Shown one piece after another: positions 1 to 9,491 of a stretch of 64,000 nucleotides of DNA. How positions within the stretch are numbered: position 1 is the first letter of the stretch; the number at the start of each line of letters is the position of its first letter. The position numbers were made by a program, and so were the translations under genes. The notes under the pieces are model-generated. The model saw only the letters and a list, made by a program, of their open reading frames with translations, was not told where the DNA came from and did no database searches. The stretch comes from Temnothorax longispinosus (taxonomy: Eukaryota > Arthropoda > Insecta > Hymenoptera > Formicidae): assembly GCF_030848805.1 (NCBI RefSeq), contig NC_092358.1, positions 15,220,469-15,284,468 of the forward strand, in the 5' to 3' direction.

Positions 1-588
1 CCACTAATTATTAATTTTCAAATAAGTAATAATTCATGTATTAAAAACACATAAAGAATATAAAACGATGCGAAACTGGAAACTACTGGAACAGATTCGG
101 GTCTGGACTAGTTATTTATTGGTTTGGATTCCTTGACTGCTTGAACAGATCGACTGAGAAAAAGTTTATTATAATGGACCATTTTCCCAAAAATATTACA
201 TACATGGATCCAACTTGTATCAAATCTATGAATAACATGTGATTATAATCGATATAATTGTATATATTTATTTTTGTACAGTTATCTTCAAGAAATGACA
301 AGAGATGATACATCTAATATTTGTAAATAGATTTCTGTTAGAGGATCTGATCATGGATTAATATTTTAATACTGTTTCTGTATCGGAATGAATTAAAATA
401 TGGTTTTGTATTTTCATATTGTAATTATTATATTCAAGTCATTAAACTATTCATGTATTTTTATTTTCCCTCTAAATGTTTGCAAAAACTTAACTATTTA
501 GTAGAACTACATAATCGAGTAAATGAATTAAATATTATCACATAACTGAATGAATTAAAATCACAGTCCTTAAAAATACAATGTAGCT

Positions 589-590
<2 letters not shown>

Positions 591-646
<56 letters not shown>
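591..646. repeat. (AT)n microsatellite
   Basis: A long alternating AT tract, followed by a second shorter one at about 666-681. The surrounding 1-800 is AT-rich and I see no gene in it. Confidence 0.95.
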
Positions 647-650
<4 letters not shown>

Positions 651-806
651 TATAAAATAGATTATAATATATATATATATAATCAGCTGTTTTATAATGA
701 ATCAATTGTATGTACAATGAAACAAAGTTATTTATCTGGTTATAATATTTACAGTCCTTGAATCTGAATCCTTTGAACAAAATTGGACAATTCGTTGAAT
801 CTAAGA

Positions 807-1844
807 TCAGATTTTAGCTTTCTTCCTATTTTTATCCGACACTGTATACTTGTCGTAACTTTTCGTTGGATCAAAAGGTTCCCATCTACTCGCTGGAAAA
901 ATGTGTTTGTTCCTCTCGTACCATGATCTAATGAGAAAAATAAAAAAATAACATAAAAAAGAATTATGCAAAATATTCTTTTAATAATAAATACCTAAGT
1001 AAAACTTTTCCGACATGTGATTCCTCGGTTTCGACAGAAGCATCGTGCATAATACGAATATCATCGTGAACGTCAAATGTGAACAGAGGCCTGCTCTTTC
1101 CTCGTGCCTAATCGCAATATTACATACATTAAAATAACATGCCAACATTGTGATATTGCTTCATAAGTTTTATCATTTAGTATATTTACCTTAGTTACAA
1201 TAAAATCAGTTACAGTTGCAGTAAAACGTATAATAGTGCGGTAATATAAGATTCTCTTTGACATACATTAACTGATCTGCCATTACTGTTTTAAGCTCGC
1301 TGAATTCGGGCCTCAGAACTTCTAAACATCTCTGAAGAACCTAATAGATAGAATTACCTGTATGTGAAAATTTAATTTATGCAGCAGAACATTATATATT
1401 ATGCCAATGTTACTCCAAAAGTGACACTGGAGTATTTTAATAACTTAAACGTTCTCTAAACCACTGAGACATTCACCTTTCTTCATTATAACACTCCGAC
1501 GATGGTCAGATCCATCCCAATAACTGAATGTGATCTCAATTTCTTCTTCCTTCAACGCGTTCTGCTTTCTAGCCCATTCTTTCCTCCTCGTCCCTTTCCC
1601 TACTGGCAAAAAACATGTATCTACATCTGGATTTTTCTAAATCTTCTTAATCGCAGGGCCATCAGATTGCACATTTTCTGACTGCGGGGATTTTTCGGCA
1701 TTGTCTTCGTCAGAAGACATCTCAGCTTCATCTTCGTCTTCGTCCAGATTAAAAGACAAAGCTTGAATCTCTCTTCTGTTTGTTCTTTTCTGTCTGCTTC
1801 GCCGCTAGTGCTCTTTCATTTTCCTGCTCTTTTTCACGTTCCTT
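807..1844 (-). pseudogene. FAM50/XAP5-like gene copy, multi-exon, decayed
   Basis: Minus-strand blocks read as a FAM50 (XAP5) homologue, a nuclear protein family linked to chromatin and splicing. Apparent exons run 1844-1477, 1357-1190, 1107-995 and 927-807, each bounded by GT/AG. Diagnostic peptides are KNPDVDT, IEITFSYWDGSDHRRSV, EFSELK..DQLMYVKENLILPH, DFIVTK, ARGKS.PLFTFDVHDD, and at the C-terminus WYERNKHIFPASRWEPFDP. Several lesions interrupt it: a frameshift before QALSFNLDEDED, a TAG just before KNPDVDT, a frameshift after DTCFLP, a TAG where the family has Gln near 1340, and an insertion of about 10 bases before DFIVTK. Because intron positions survive, this is a duplicated or dying gene rather than a retrocopy. 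The N-terminal exons were not found upstream. Some lesions could be sequence errors, but five in about 1 kb favours a pseudogene. Confidence 0.8.
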
Positions 1845-2184
1845 CTATCAAAGCATAAAATACACGTACAAAAATACAAATTATGAGATAATCAGGATCA
1901 TAAGAAGATTGTAAGAAATTACTTGTGGGTATCAGGATTCGTGAATGTTCGCTCAATTTAACGGCGGATTTTCTCTTGCATTCCACGTGACCGACGGTAC
2001 ATGCACATTTCGTGGCATCTAGCCTTAGCATCTTTGTGATATCGTCATCATGCATTAGGATTTTCTTCATATCCTATCTTCTGAAGAAGCCCACCGAAAA
2101 TTCTTGATATGTATGACTAGATGACATTCAGAGCACTAGGCAGAAATCACACACACATACATACATATATATATATATATATAT

Positions 2185-2397
2185 GTAGGTCTAGAGGTAT
2201 GTTCCGGGACTGTTTACGTTTTTTGAAATGTACAGTCCTGGAATATAACGCATATATATGTAATCAGATTCAAAAAATTGTCCCGAAACGTGCCGTAGGA
2301 CATGAATTTTTTCCAGGACAGTCCTGGAAACTGCCAAATGTCCTGGAATATACCGATGTAAAAAAATAAAAGTCCCGGAACATACTTCCGGACCTAC
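2185..2397. mobile_element. MITE with GTAGGTC termini, inside an AT microsatellite
   Basis: The ends are inverted repeats: GTAGGTC.nGAGGTATGTTCCGGGACT at the left and its near-complement at the right. The 213-bp unit is embedded in (TA)n tracts on both sides (about 2161-2184 and 2398-2450), consistent with TA-target insertion. No transposase is encoded; two further copies of a short TCCTGGAATATA-like motif lie inside. Confidence 0.7.
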
Positions 2398-2420
2398 ATA
2401 TATATATATATATATATATA

Positions 2421-2454
<34 letters not shown>

Positions 2455-2495
2455 CGGCGAACAGCATATATAACATCGTGTTATTTTTATAACCT

Positions 2496-2700
2496 ATTTA
2501 CGCAAACGTTACTTCTGTAGTAACTTACGATACGATAATTCCTCCACGTAAACGGGAGATTTTATAGTAACTATTATGATCGGAAATCAAGAGCCACCGT
2601 TGAAAGTAGTGAAGGTTACGTTTCTCTGGTTGAGAGACGACGACGTATCTTAATATGAATTACTGTAAGTTACTACAGATGTACTCACTCGCGTAAACAT
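2496..2700. mobile_element. MITE copy 1 (GTTTACGC-type TIR)
   Basis: The left end reads TTTACGCAAACGTTACTTCTG and the right end is a diverged reverse complement ending CTCGCGTAAAC. About 205 bp, non-coding. A related copy follows at 2825-2988, and the sequence after each copy is also shared. Confidence 0.65.
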
Positions 2701-2824
2701 ATAGTTCGACAACTTTTACAAGACAGCATATACGTACGTGTGCAATTTTGAATATACCTTCCTTCTTTTAAAGATCTCCTCGACATCTCTCTGTGGTTAA
2801 TACTTTATATATTTCACTTACTAC

Positions 2825-2988
2825 GTTTACACGCGAGCGTTACTTCTGTAGTAAACTTACGATAATTCCTTCGCGTAAACAGAATTTTCCTTCGCGTAAA
2901 CGGGATTTTGTAGTAACTTACGATAATTTACTCCGCGTAAACGAGTGAATTATCGTAAGTTACTACAGAAGTAACGCTCGCGTAAACA
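2825..2988. mobile_element. MITE copy 2 (GTTTACGC-type TIR)
   Basis: Same termini as the copy at 2496-2700, with GCGAGCGTTACTTCTGTAGT on the left and its complement on the right. Extra internal repeats of TTCGCGTAAAC are present. Non-coding. Confidence 0.65.
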
Positions 2989-3963
2989 TACAGTTTGACA
3001 ACTTTTAAAAGGCAGCATATACGTACGTGTTTGTACGATTTTGTAGATACACCTTCCTTCTTAAAGATCTATCGGCATCAGCTCTCTACGGTCAATACTT
3101 ATATATATTTCACTATCTGTCACGACGCGGCAACGGTCACGACTATCACACACTTACACTTATCCTTTTCTAGGTTGTAAAAAACTGTCACGCACTGCGA
3201 CAGTGCACAAGTGCACTCTCGTGTCAAAAATGGGAAAGTGACACACCAGCCGCCATTTTTGTCCGACGTGCACGTTTCTTAAAAAAAAATTTTCCACATT
3301 TGGACTTTGCATCGCAATATCTTCGCTCATAGAGCACGTAACGGAAAAAAAAGACTCTTATTTATAAATCAAACCCCAAGCTATCGATCGAACCTACTTA
3401 GAAATTGATCCGTTCACTCGTTATTGAGATCTCAAAATCTCGGATACTCGCAACTCATGCGTTCGCGTAAAAGAGTCACTGTGCGTCTCGCTTCGCGCGT
3501 ACTTGGCGCGAGACACTACCGTGTCTCTTGATATATATAGATGTAGTATCCGCGATCTTTTCGAAATAGGCGTAGTTTCGCGCTTTTGAAGTGCGTGCGT
3601 TTTTGTCACGGCAAGCGGAGACCAGACGGCGAGGCGGCCGATGCTAGTCGTCTGCTTAATGCGTTTTTGTTTTTGGCTCTTCGGTTCGTGGCGTGAATGC
3701 GCGTGTTTTGCCGCCAGGAAAGGAAAAGTGACGCGAAGACAAATTTTCGAATTGAAAAATGACGGGGCGAACTCGACACCCCGCCGGGGCAAACTCAACA
3801 CTTTGTTTGATCGACACAATTTGATCTGGAACTTATTTTTTTATTGTTTAAAAATAAAAATACATTGTTTATCAAATGAAAAGACATTGTGTATTAGAAA
3901 CAAAAAAAGTCGGAATGAAGTAAACAATTATTTAAAATAATGAGAAAAAAAAAGATTAAACTT

Positions 3964-4184
3964 TTAATTATCTTTTTCTGAACTGTCTGAAAAACAATTT
4001 ATACACGTAAACTCGCGATCAGATGTGCGCACACATTCGTCATGAGCCGTACGGTTGCATAAGATGCATTGTTTGTTATTAGAAGCTAATGAAATGTTTT
4101 CCGAACACACGCAACAGATGTTCCTTAAATCGTCATCGGAATCGGACGAAACAGTGACCTTTTTTGCGATAATGTCACTTTACG
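3964..4184 (-). pseudogene. C-terminal zinc finger of a pogo/Tigger-like transposase (remnant)
   Basis: The minus strand is open for about 70 codons. It has an acidic serine stretch, then a Cys/His cluster (CCVC..CILC..H..C..CINC) and the stop at 3964. A PHD-like finger of this type closes many insect pogo/Tigger-family transposases, after the DDE domain. No DDE core is visible upstream. The downstream sequence near 4565-4603 reads GCTGTCGGCTTAGCCCCGG then TCTCCCCTACA, which looks like a transposon terminus; similar GGCTTAGCCCC-like motifs occur near 4215 and 3770. Assignment rests on the finger and the terminus only. Confidence 0.45.
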
Positions 4185-5147
4185 TTAGTGTCGTCTTTGC
4201 CCCAGTGGCGTCGTGTCGACTTAGCCCCGAACGTCGTTTTTTACTTTTGTTACTCCAAAAATATATAAATTTTGAAAATATGCAAAAATTATTATTCGAT
4301 TCGTATAAAGCATCGAATTTCCCATCAAAATCACTTACTGGTAGATTCGCAAGAGTAAAGCTCGATGAAAGAGTAGACATTTTCGAAAGATCAGAAAAAT
4401 TACTTTTCACTATCAAAAACACTTACGTTGCGTTAAAAGTTACACTATAACTCAGAATGTTACCAAATTCCGTTGATAATACTGGCACATAAAGACGCAT
4501 TTACAGTAGCAAAGGCAAGTTTCTACGATAGATTTAAATTGGCAAAAAACCTAGTGTCAAGTTTGTCCCGCTGTCGGCTTAGCCCCGGTCTCCCCTACAT
4601 ATTATAGGTATAAGTCAAGGCAATTTAATTACCTTTAATTTAAAAAAAAAAAATCTGGATCTATCAAGAATATTTTGAGTTATCGTGTACGCCAATTTCT
4701 AAAACATGGTTTTGAGAAAAACGCGTTTAAAGTTTTCGAATAAGAAAGAAGGTTGATAAAAGCTTATTATTGTTGATTTACCTATACTTTTTGGTCAATC
4801 TGCTATCCCTGCTCCATATAATATCCCCTCAACTTCTTCATACAGCTTGTTTTGCTCCAACTGCACGCAGTGCCAATTTAAAAAACTGAAACATGTAGGT
4901 ATTTAATAATAATTGATATTGTGAAATATTATTAAGCAATCAAGATCCGCTTCGACCGAAAACGGCACTTCTCATTGCTTATATGTTATTTTAAGTTTTC
5001 TTTTTTTTTAAATTTGCATAAGATACTTAATTTTTTTAATTGATATATTAATTTTTACTTTTTATGGAAAGGTTGAAGGTTTGGTTGAAGGTCTGTTAAT
5101 TTTCATGTAAAATTGTAGTATCTTATAAACATCTAAAAAAAGCAAAT

Positions 5148-5431
5148 TGTTGAGAGAAGACTTTGAACGAGCAATAAGTTCCCGCCCTTTTAGAGGGCAG
5201 CCCCCGGTTGGCGGCGCGACTCGGCGCGCCACGCGTGCGTGCGGGCATCAGTGGTGCTCACAAGAGCCTCGATCACCGTCGTGTTCAGACGTGTTGGTTA
5301 CGGTTTAAGTTACAGAGTGTGATATACTTATATATAATAAAGACAGTATTCAGAGTGTATAAAGATCAAGATTGTTGTGTTCCCTGCTCATCTCACCACA
5401 TTTCAAGTCGTCCCTGATTATATTTCCAATA
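5148..5431 (+). repeat. Copia-type LTR (5' LTR of a truncated copy)
   Basis: Begins TGTTGAGAG and ends CCAATA, followed directly by GGTTATGGGCCCAG. That motif is the internal initiator-Met-tRNA primer site known for Copia elements and is also present after the LTR at 9060-9334. A leader of roughly 100-500 bp follows, but no gag or pol, so only the 5' end survives. Confidence 0.65.
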
Positions 5432-5445
5432 GGTTATGGGCCCAG
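5432..5445 (+). promoter_or_regulatory. Copia-type primer-binding site
   Basis: GGTTATGGGCCCAG directly after the LTR at 5148-5431. It matches the site at 9335 of the better preserved Copia element. Confidence 0.65.
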
Positions 5446-5804
5446 GGCACGATTCCCCTGCGTGAGGAACATAGCACGAAAGTGTATATACGAAGTGTGT
5501 GAGACGCCGGCGAAGGGCATAGAAAGAGATAGAAGCATCTAGAAGATTAGAGGGTAAGTAAATAATATTCCTCGTTGCTGACGAGCAAAACGAGAGAATT
5601 CTCAGTTAATAAGAATGTTCGTTCGATAAATACTGTTACAAGGAGATAGATGTTTTTGCCATTTTTCTCGAGAAATAGAAATAGAGGTAATAATGGTAAT
5701 AAGAGAATTAGAGAATAGATGTGTAAAGTGTAATAAAGAAGTAGAGAATAATGAAGGAAAAAGAGATAGAAAAATGCCGCTTGGTAGCAAGTCGGCGACG
5801 TGCG

Positions 5805-5925
5805 CGTGCAAGTCCGATCGTGAACGGCGAGAGTCATTTCTTTTGGCGCGCGAAATTTTTGGCGCGCGGAAGTCCGATCGTAGACGGCGAGAGTCATTGT
5901 TTTTGGCGCGCAGAACTTGTTGCTG
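5805..5925. repeat. Two-copy tandem repeat with GGCGCGC motifs
   Basis: The unit AGTCCGATCG.GA.CGGCGAGAGTCATT..TTTTGGCGCGC occurs twice (near 5811 and 5871), about 60 bp apart. Overlapping open frames here are produced by the repeat and show no protein features. Confidence 0.6.
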
Positions 5926-6008
5926 GGCGCGCACAAACACATAATCGATTTCGACTAACAACATGGCATCGATGCTAGATGGCTAGATTACGATCACGGT
6001 CTTACATA

Positions 6009-6878
6009 CAGGTCTGGAAACTTGTAGGGTGGGGAGTGACTCAGATAGTGAGGCAAAATGGCGAACCTAGGGGTGAGCCAATCAAATTAGGCCGCGTTCC
6101 GATGCATGTTCAAAGCGCTATTGGCGTTATTCTATCCTTGTTTATGCCTAATGAATGATAAAGATAGAATGATGCCAATAGCGCTCTGAGTGTGAATCGG
6201 ACTGCGGCCTTAATTATATATATACATATATAATATGTATGTATGTATATATGTATATATGTATGTATGTATAATTGTATATATATATATTATATACCTT
6301 TGTACATTGATATATATAATACCTTTGATATATAATTTTATATAATTGTATATAATTCTTTATAATTAATACATAACCTTATGCAAATGCGAAAATGCAA
6401 TCGACAAAACTGTTTAAATAATTCACACTTACATCAATGAGAATTTTTCCATCTGGACCACGCTTCTCTAATTTTCGCACGATGCACGTTGGCTCAAAAT
6501 GACGCTCACACACATGTTGCGACGATTTCAATACTGCAATGCCGGGAATTGCAGATTCCCATTTTTTACGCAATTCTTCGTCCTGAGGCACTTTAAAAAC
6601 GGAACATTTTTCTGTATTGTCCTTAAATTTCTTCCAGCAATTCGGCACAATGCACGCTTTTGGCATTGTATTTACAATTTATGTTAACTTTCACTCATAC
6701 AAGTTTCAAAGATTTTCACTGATTTCGAATTTTGACACACGATCACCACCATTTGAACATGGTCACGGTCGGCTCAGTTTCCCGTCCGTCCGATAGGTTT
6801 GCTCCAATACTGGGGTCTACGTGCCTCACTAACGGTGACACCCCCCACCACTTAAAAACACAGGAGTTTCCAGACCTG
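6009..6878 (-). mobile_element. P-element-like DNA transposon, internally deleted, abutting the gap
   Basis: The terminal inverted repeat CAGGTCTGGAAACT lies at 6009 on the plus strand and its complement ends at 6878, immediately before the gap. The repeat continues imperfectly (GGTGGGG..GTGAGGCA). Between them is one THAP-domain exon on the minus strand. THAP first exons are the hallmark of P-element transposases. The catalytic exons are missing within this 870-bp unit, so it is a deletion derivative, or the gap conceals more. Confidence 0.6.
6433..6666 (-). CDS. THAP zinc-finger exon of a P-element-like transposase
   Basis: Starts MPKACIVPNCWKKF at 6666. It shows the C2CH pattern of a THAP DNA-binding finger: C5 and C10, a central Trp in KKWESAI, then CERHF. 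After DGKILID the minus strand has GTAAGT, a good splice donor, so the coding exon probably stops at 6433. THAP domains bind the transposon's own terminal sequences in P elements. No second exon is visible downstream. It could instead be a domesticated THAP gene fragment, but the flanking TIRs favour the transposon. Confidence 0.75.
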
Positions 6879-7378
6879 NNNNNNNNNNNNNNNNNNNNNN
6901 NNNNNNNNNNNNNNNNNNNNNNNNNNNNNNNNNNNNNNNNNNNNNNNNNNNNNNNNNNNNNNNNNNNNNNNNNNNNNNNNNNNNNNNNNNNNNNNNNNNN
7001 NNNNNNNNNNNNNNNNNNNNNNNNNNNNNNNNNNNNNNNNNNNNNNNNNNNNNNNNNNNNNNNNNNNNNNNNNNNNNNNNNNNNNNNNNNNNNNNNNNNN
7101 NNNNNNNNNNNNNNNNNNNNNNNNNNNNNNNNNNNNNNNNNNNNNNNNNNNNNNNNNNNNNNNNNNNNNNNNNNNNNNNNNNNNNNNNNNNNNNNNNNNN
7201 NNNNNNNNNNNNNNNNNNNNNNNNNNNNNNNNNNNNNNNNNNNNNNNNNNNNNNNNNNNNNNNNNNNNNNNNNNNNNNNNNNNNNNNNNNNNNNNNNNNN
7301 NNNNNNNNNNNNNNNNNNNNNNNNNNNNNNNNNNNNNNNNNNNNNNNNNNNNNNNNNNNNNNNNNNNNNNNNNNNNNN
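6879..7378. other. Assembly gap, 500 N
   Basis: A run of exactly 500 undetermined bases, which suggests a placeholder length. Open frames crossing it are meaningless. Confidence 1.
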
Positions 7379-7822
7379 ATATATCATTATTGGCATAAGT
7401 TAGGTTAATTCGACTGTGTTTGTGGGTATATTTCTTATTGATTTAGTAAGTCGAATATTATAATCTTATTTTTAAATATATAATTATAGTCTTTAAAGAG
7501 TTTTCTTTATTTCTTAAAGATATCGATAGTCGAATTGGATTGGAAGAAGAAGAATTAAATTATTCTATTCTATTAGAGGAATTGTATTGTCTTAAGAAGA
7601 AGAAGACGAAGAGAGAGATTTTTCGGACAGGTAATATTTTTGTGAAAAGGGTCATAAATGATTTCGATGAAACGTTTCAGAAATACTTCTGAATGATTTC
7701 AGTATTAATTTCCAAGTTATCTTTTGGAAAGCTTTCAATGATATATGATTTTGATAAAACATTTCAGAAATACTTTTGAATAATTAGCAAAAGAATTATG
7801 TTCGGCCCAACTATGTTCGTAG

Positions 7823-7999
7823 AGATGTAAAGATTGCAATGCTACGTTTATTGGGCAGACAAAAAGACATTTGTGCACACGTCTCAAAGAACACCAGAAC
7901 GATATCAGAAAACCGGCGAGCAAGCATTCTGTAGTGAGTGAGCATCGAACATCCTATGGGCATGATTTCGATTGGGGGAAGCCAGAAATAATACATTAA
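7823..7999 (+). pseudogene. Penelope-like element GIY-YIG endonuclease remnant
   Basis: The frame reads CKDCNATFIGQTKRHL then SKHSVVSEHR..YGHDFDW. This is the CxxC / (Y/F)(V/I)GQT / H-S-V-V-x-E-H / DFDW signature of the C-terminal GIY-YIG endonuclease of Penelope-like retroelements. A TAG precedes the Cys motif and TAA follows at 7997. No RT domain lies upstream. AATTAGCAAAAGAATTATGT at about 7786 recurs inverted at about 13235, so the two may be ends of one PLE interrupted by later insertions. Confidence 0.75.
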
Positions 8000-8091
8000 G
8001 AAGAGACAGATTAGAAAGAGGGAATTAGCGGAGATATTTTTTATTAAAAAATTTGATGACATCATTAATTTATAAAAGGACACGAAGAATC

Positions 8092-8863
8092 TTAAGGTGG
8101 TTTATTCGCGACTATGTGAGTCAAAATAAACCTCATTTTAAAACTTCTAATTTCATACACTTTCATAGTCGACTAAATTCATTAATGAATTTCTCAAAAT
8201 GATTGTATATCACAAATCGAATAAATAATCAATAATAAAAAAGAGGCGAATGAAAATAGTCCAATTTTCTTAGCGTAGTACAGAAGAGCTTCAGATGTGG
8301 CAACGTCGCAACATTCATGTAAACAAATGGTTGCACGTGTATCGTTCGGAGCAATAAACTTAGAGGTTAATTTTATTTAAGTGCAACATTTACTTTTATA
8401 TCATGAACGAACAACCGCGTTTTAACCTATGCAACTCGCGTTATGAATTCAAAGCGCGACGTTGCCACATATCCGAAGGTTTGTGATCACAGTGAGGAAT
8501 GGACTGAAATCGATGTCTTTTAACTAATTTTGTGAACATTCTATACGGTTGAGATTGTTGGCTTTGGTACCATATGATTCGGAAGACACTCCTCTGTTTT
8601 TATTCTAATTTTCAACCTGATCTGTCTTTTCTATAATTTACTACCATCAATTTATCTCAAAATTACGGTCTCTCACGCGTCGTCCGCCATAAACGCAATG
8701 CTTAAGATAGGGAAAAAAGCATATTTTTAGACCATAATATCTCGGAAACTACACGGTCAATCCATTTCAAATTTAGCATGAAGATTCGTCAGTTACTTAA
8801 TTACGTTTACTGAAAAAACTGCATCGTTCTGTTTTCATAGGTTATATGGACATACCACCTTAA
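8092..8863. mobile_element. TTAA-flanked non-autonomous DNA element
   Basis: The left end reads TTAAGGTGGTTTATTCG and the right end ATATGGACATACCACCTTAA, giving a short inverted repeat (TTAAGGTGGT) with TTAA on both outer edges. TTAA targets are typical of piggyBac and Kolobok elements. No transposase is visible within the 770 bp. Confidence 0.45.
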
Positions 8864-9059
8864 CGCTCTCTACGAACATATTATAAAAGAAACGTAATTC
8901 TATTTCCTTCTTCTCTGTTTCCCTCTCCACGCTCTGGCTTTTAATATTGACATCATTAGTTTGTTTATTGTGTCTGTTCCTCGTCAGTTACAATGTTACC
9001 ATTGCACGGCTCTTACATGCCCTTCGACATAAATGAATAACGAAAATGCCGTTTAAATT

Positions 9060-9334
9060 TGTTGGAATTCGCATTATGTATTCGACCCTTCGCGGATATA
9101 CCGCGCGTTACGCACATTAAATTCCATCGCTAGTCTACGTCACTCTACGTTACTTTCTGGAGAGGCGCTATTGGTATTGTCTCGTGCGGTATTGCCTCTG
9201 TGCGGCACACTCACTTCCTCTTTGCCTCTCACAAAAGTCACAAGTGTTCAAGTCATAGTATACTAAATACATATCATTCGTCCTAGAGAGTGTCTCATAT
9301 ATTTTCTTGACCGATTCCTGATCCTGCGCCAACA
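9060..9334 (+). repeat. Copia 5' LTR
   Basis: TGTTGGAATTCGCATTATGT..CCTGCGCCAACA. Nearly identical to the 3' LTR at 12718, which lacks about 10 bases (one CACTCTACGT-like segment). High LTR identity implies a young insertion. Confidence 0.95.
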
Positions 9335-9348
9335 GGTTATGGGCCCAG
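9335..9348 (+). promoter_or_regulatory. Copia primer-binding site (initiator Met tRNA type)
   Basis: GGTTATGGGCCCAG directly follows the 5' LTR. In Drosophila copia this sequence pairs with an internal part of initiator tRNA-Met. Confidence 0.85.
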
Positions 9349-9491
9349 GTTGCAATTAATTGCGGTCGAGAAGATAAAATAAAGCGTGGCGGTCAGATAC
9401 ATTTACCGCGCGTAATTCGATCACGCGTCGAGAACGTGTTAAGTATATACTCGGTGTGCCTGTGTATCCGGATCATCGCGGGACTGTAGAA

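Larger units (their letters stand above)
2490..3115. repeat. Tandem duplication of MITE plus about 110 bp of flank
   Basis: The segment GACAACTTTTAMAAGRCAGCATATACGTACGTGT..CTTCCTTCTT..AAAGATCT follows both MITE copies (about 2707-2815 and 2993-3110). The block of MITE plus flank is therefore duplicated in tandem, with moderate divergence. Confidence 0.65.

Noticed and set aside
538..780. Tyr/Ile-rich frame at an AT microsatellite
   Set aside because: Pure (TA)n translation.
3421..3819. 132-codon basic frame
   Set aside because: No recognisable family; overlaps an opposite-strand frame and a transposon-like terminus motif.
6732..7403. Long frames crossing the N run
   Set aside because: Translated from undetermined bases.
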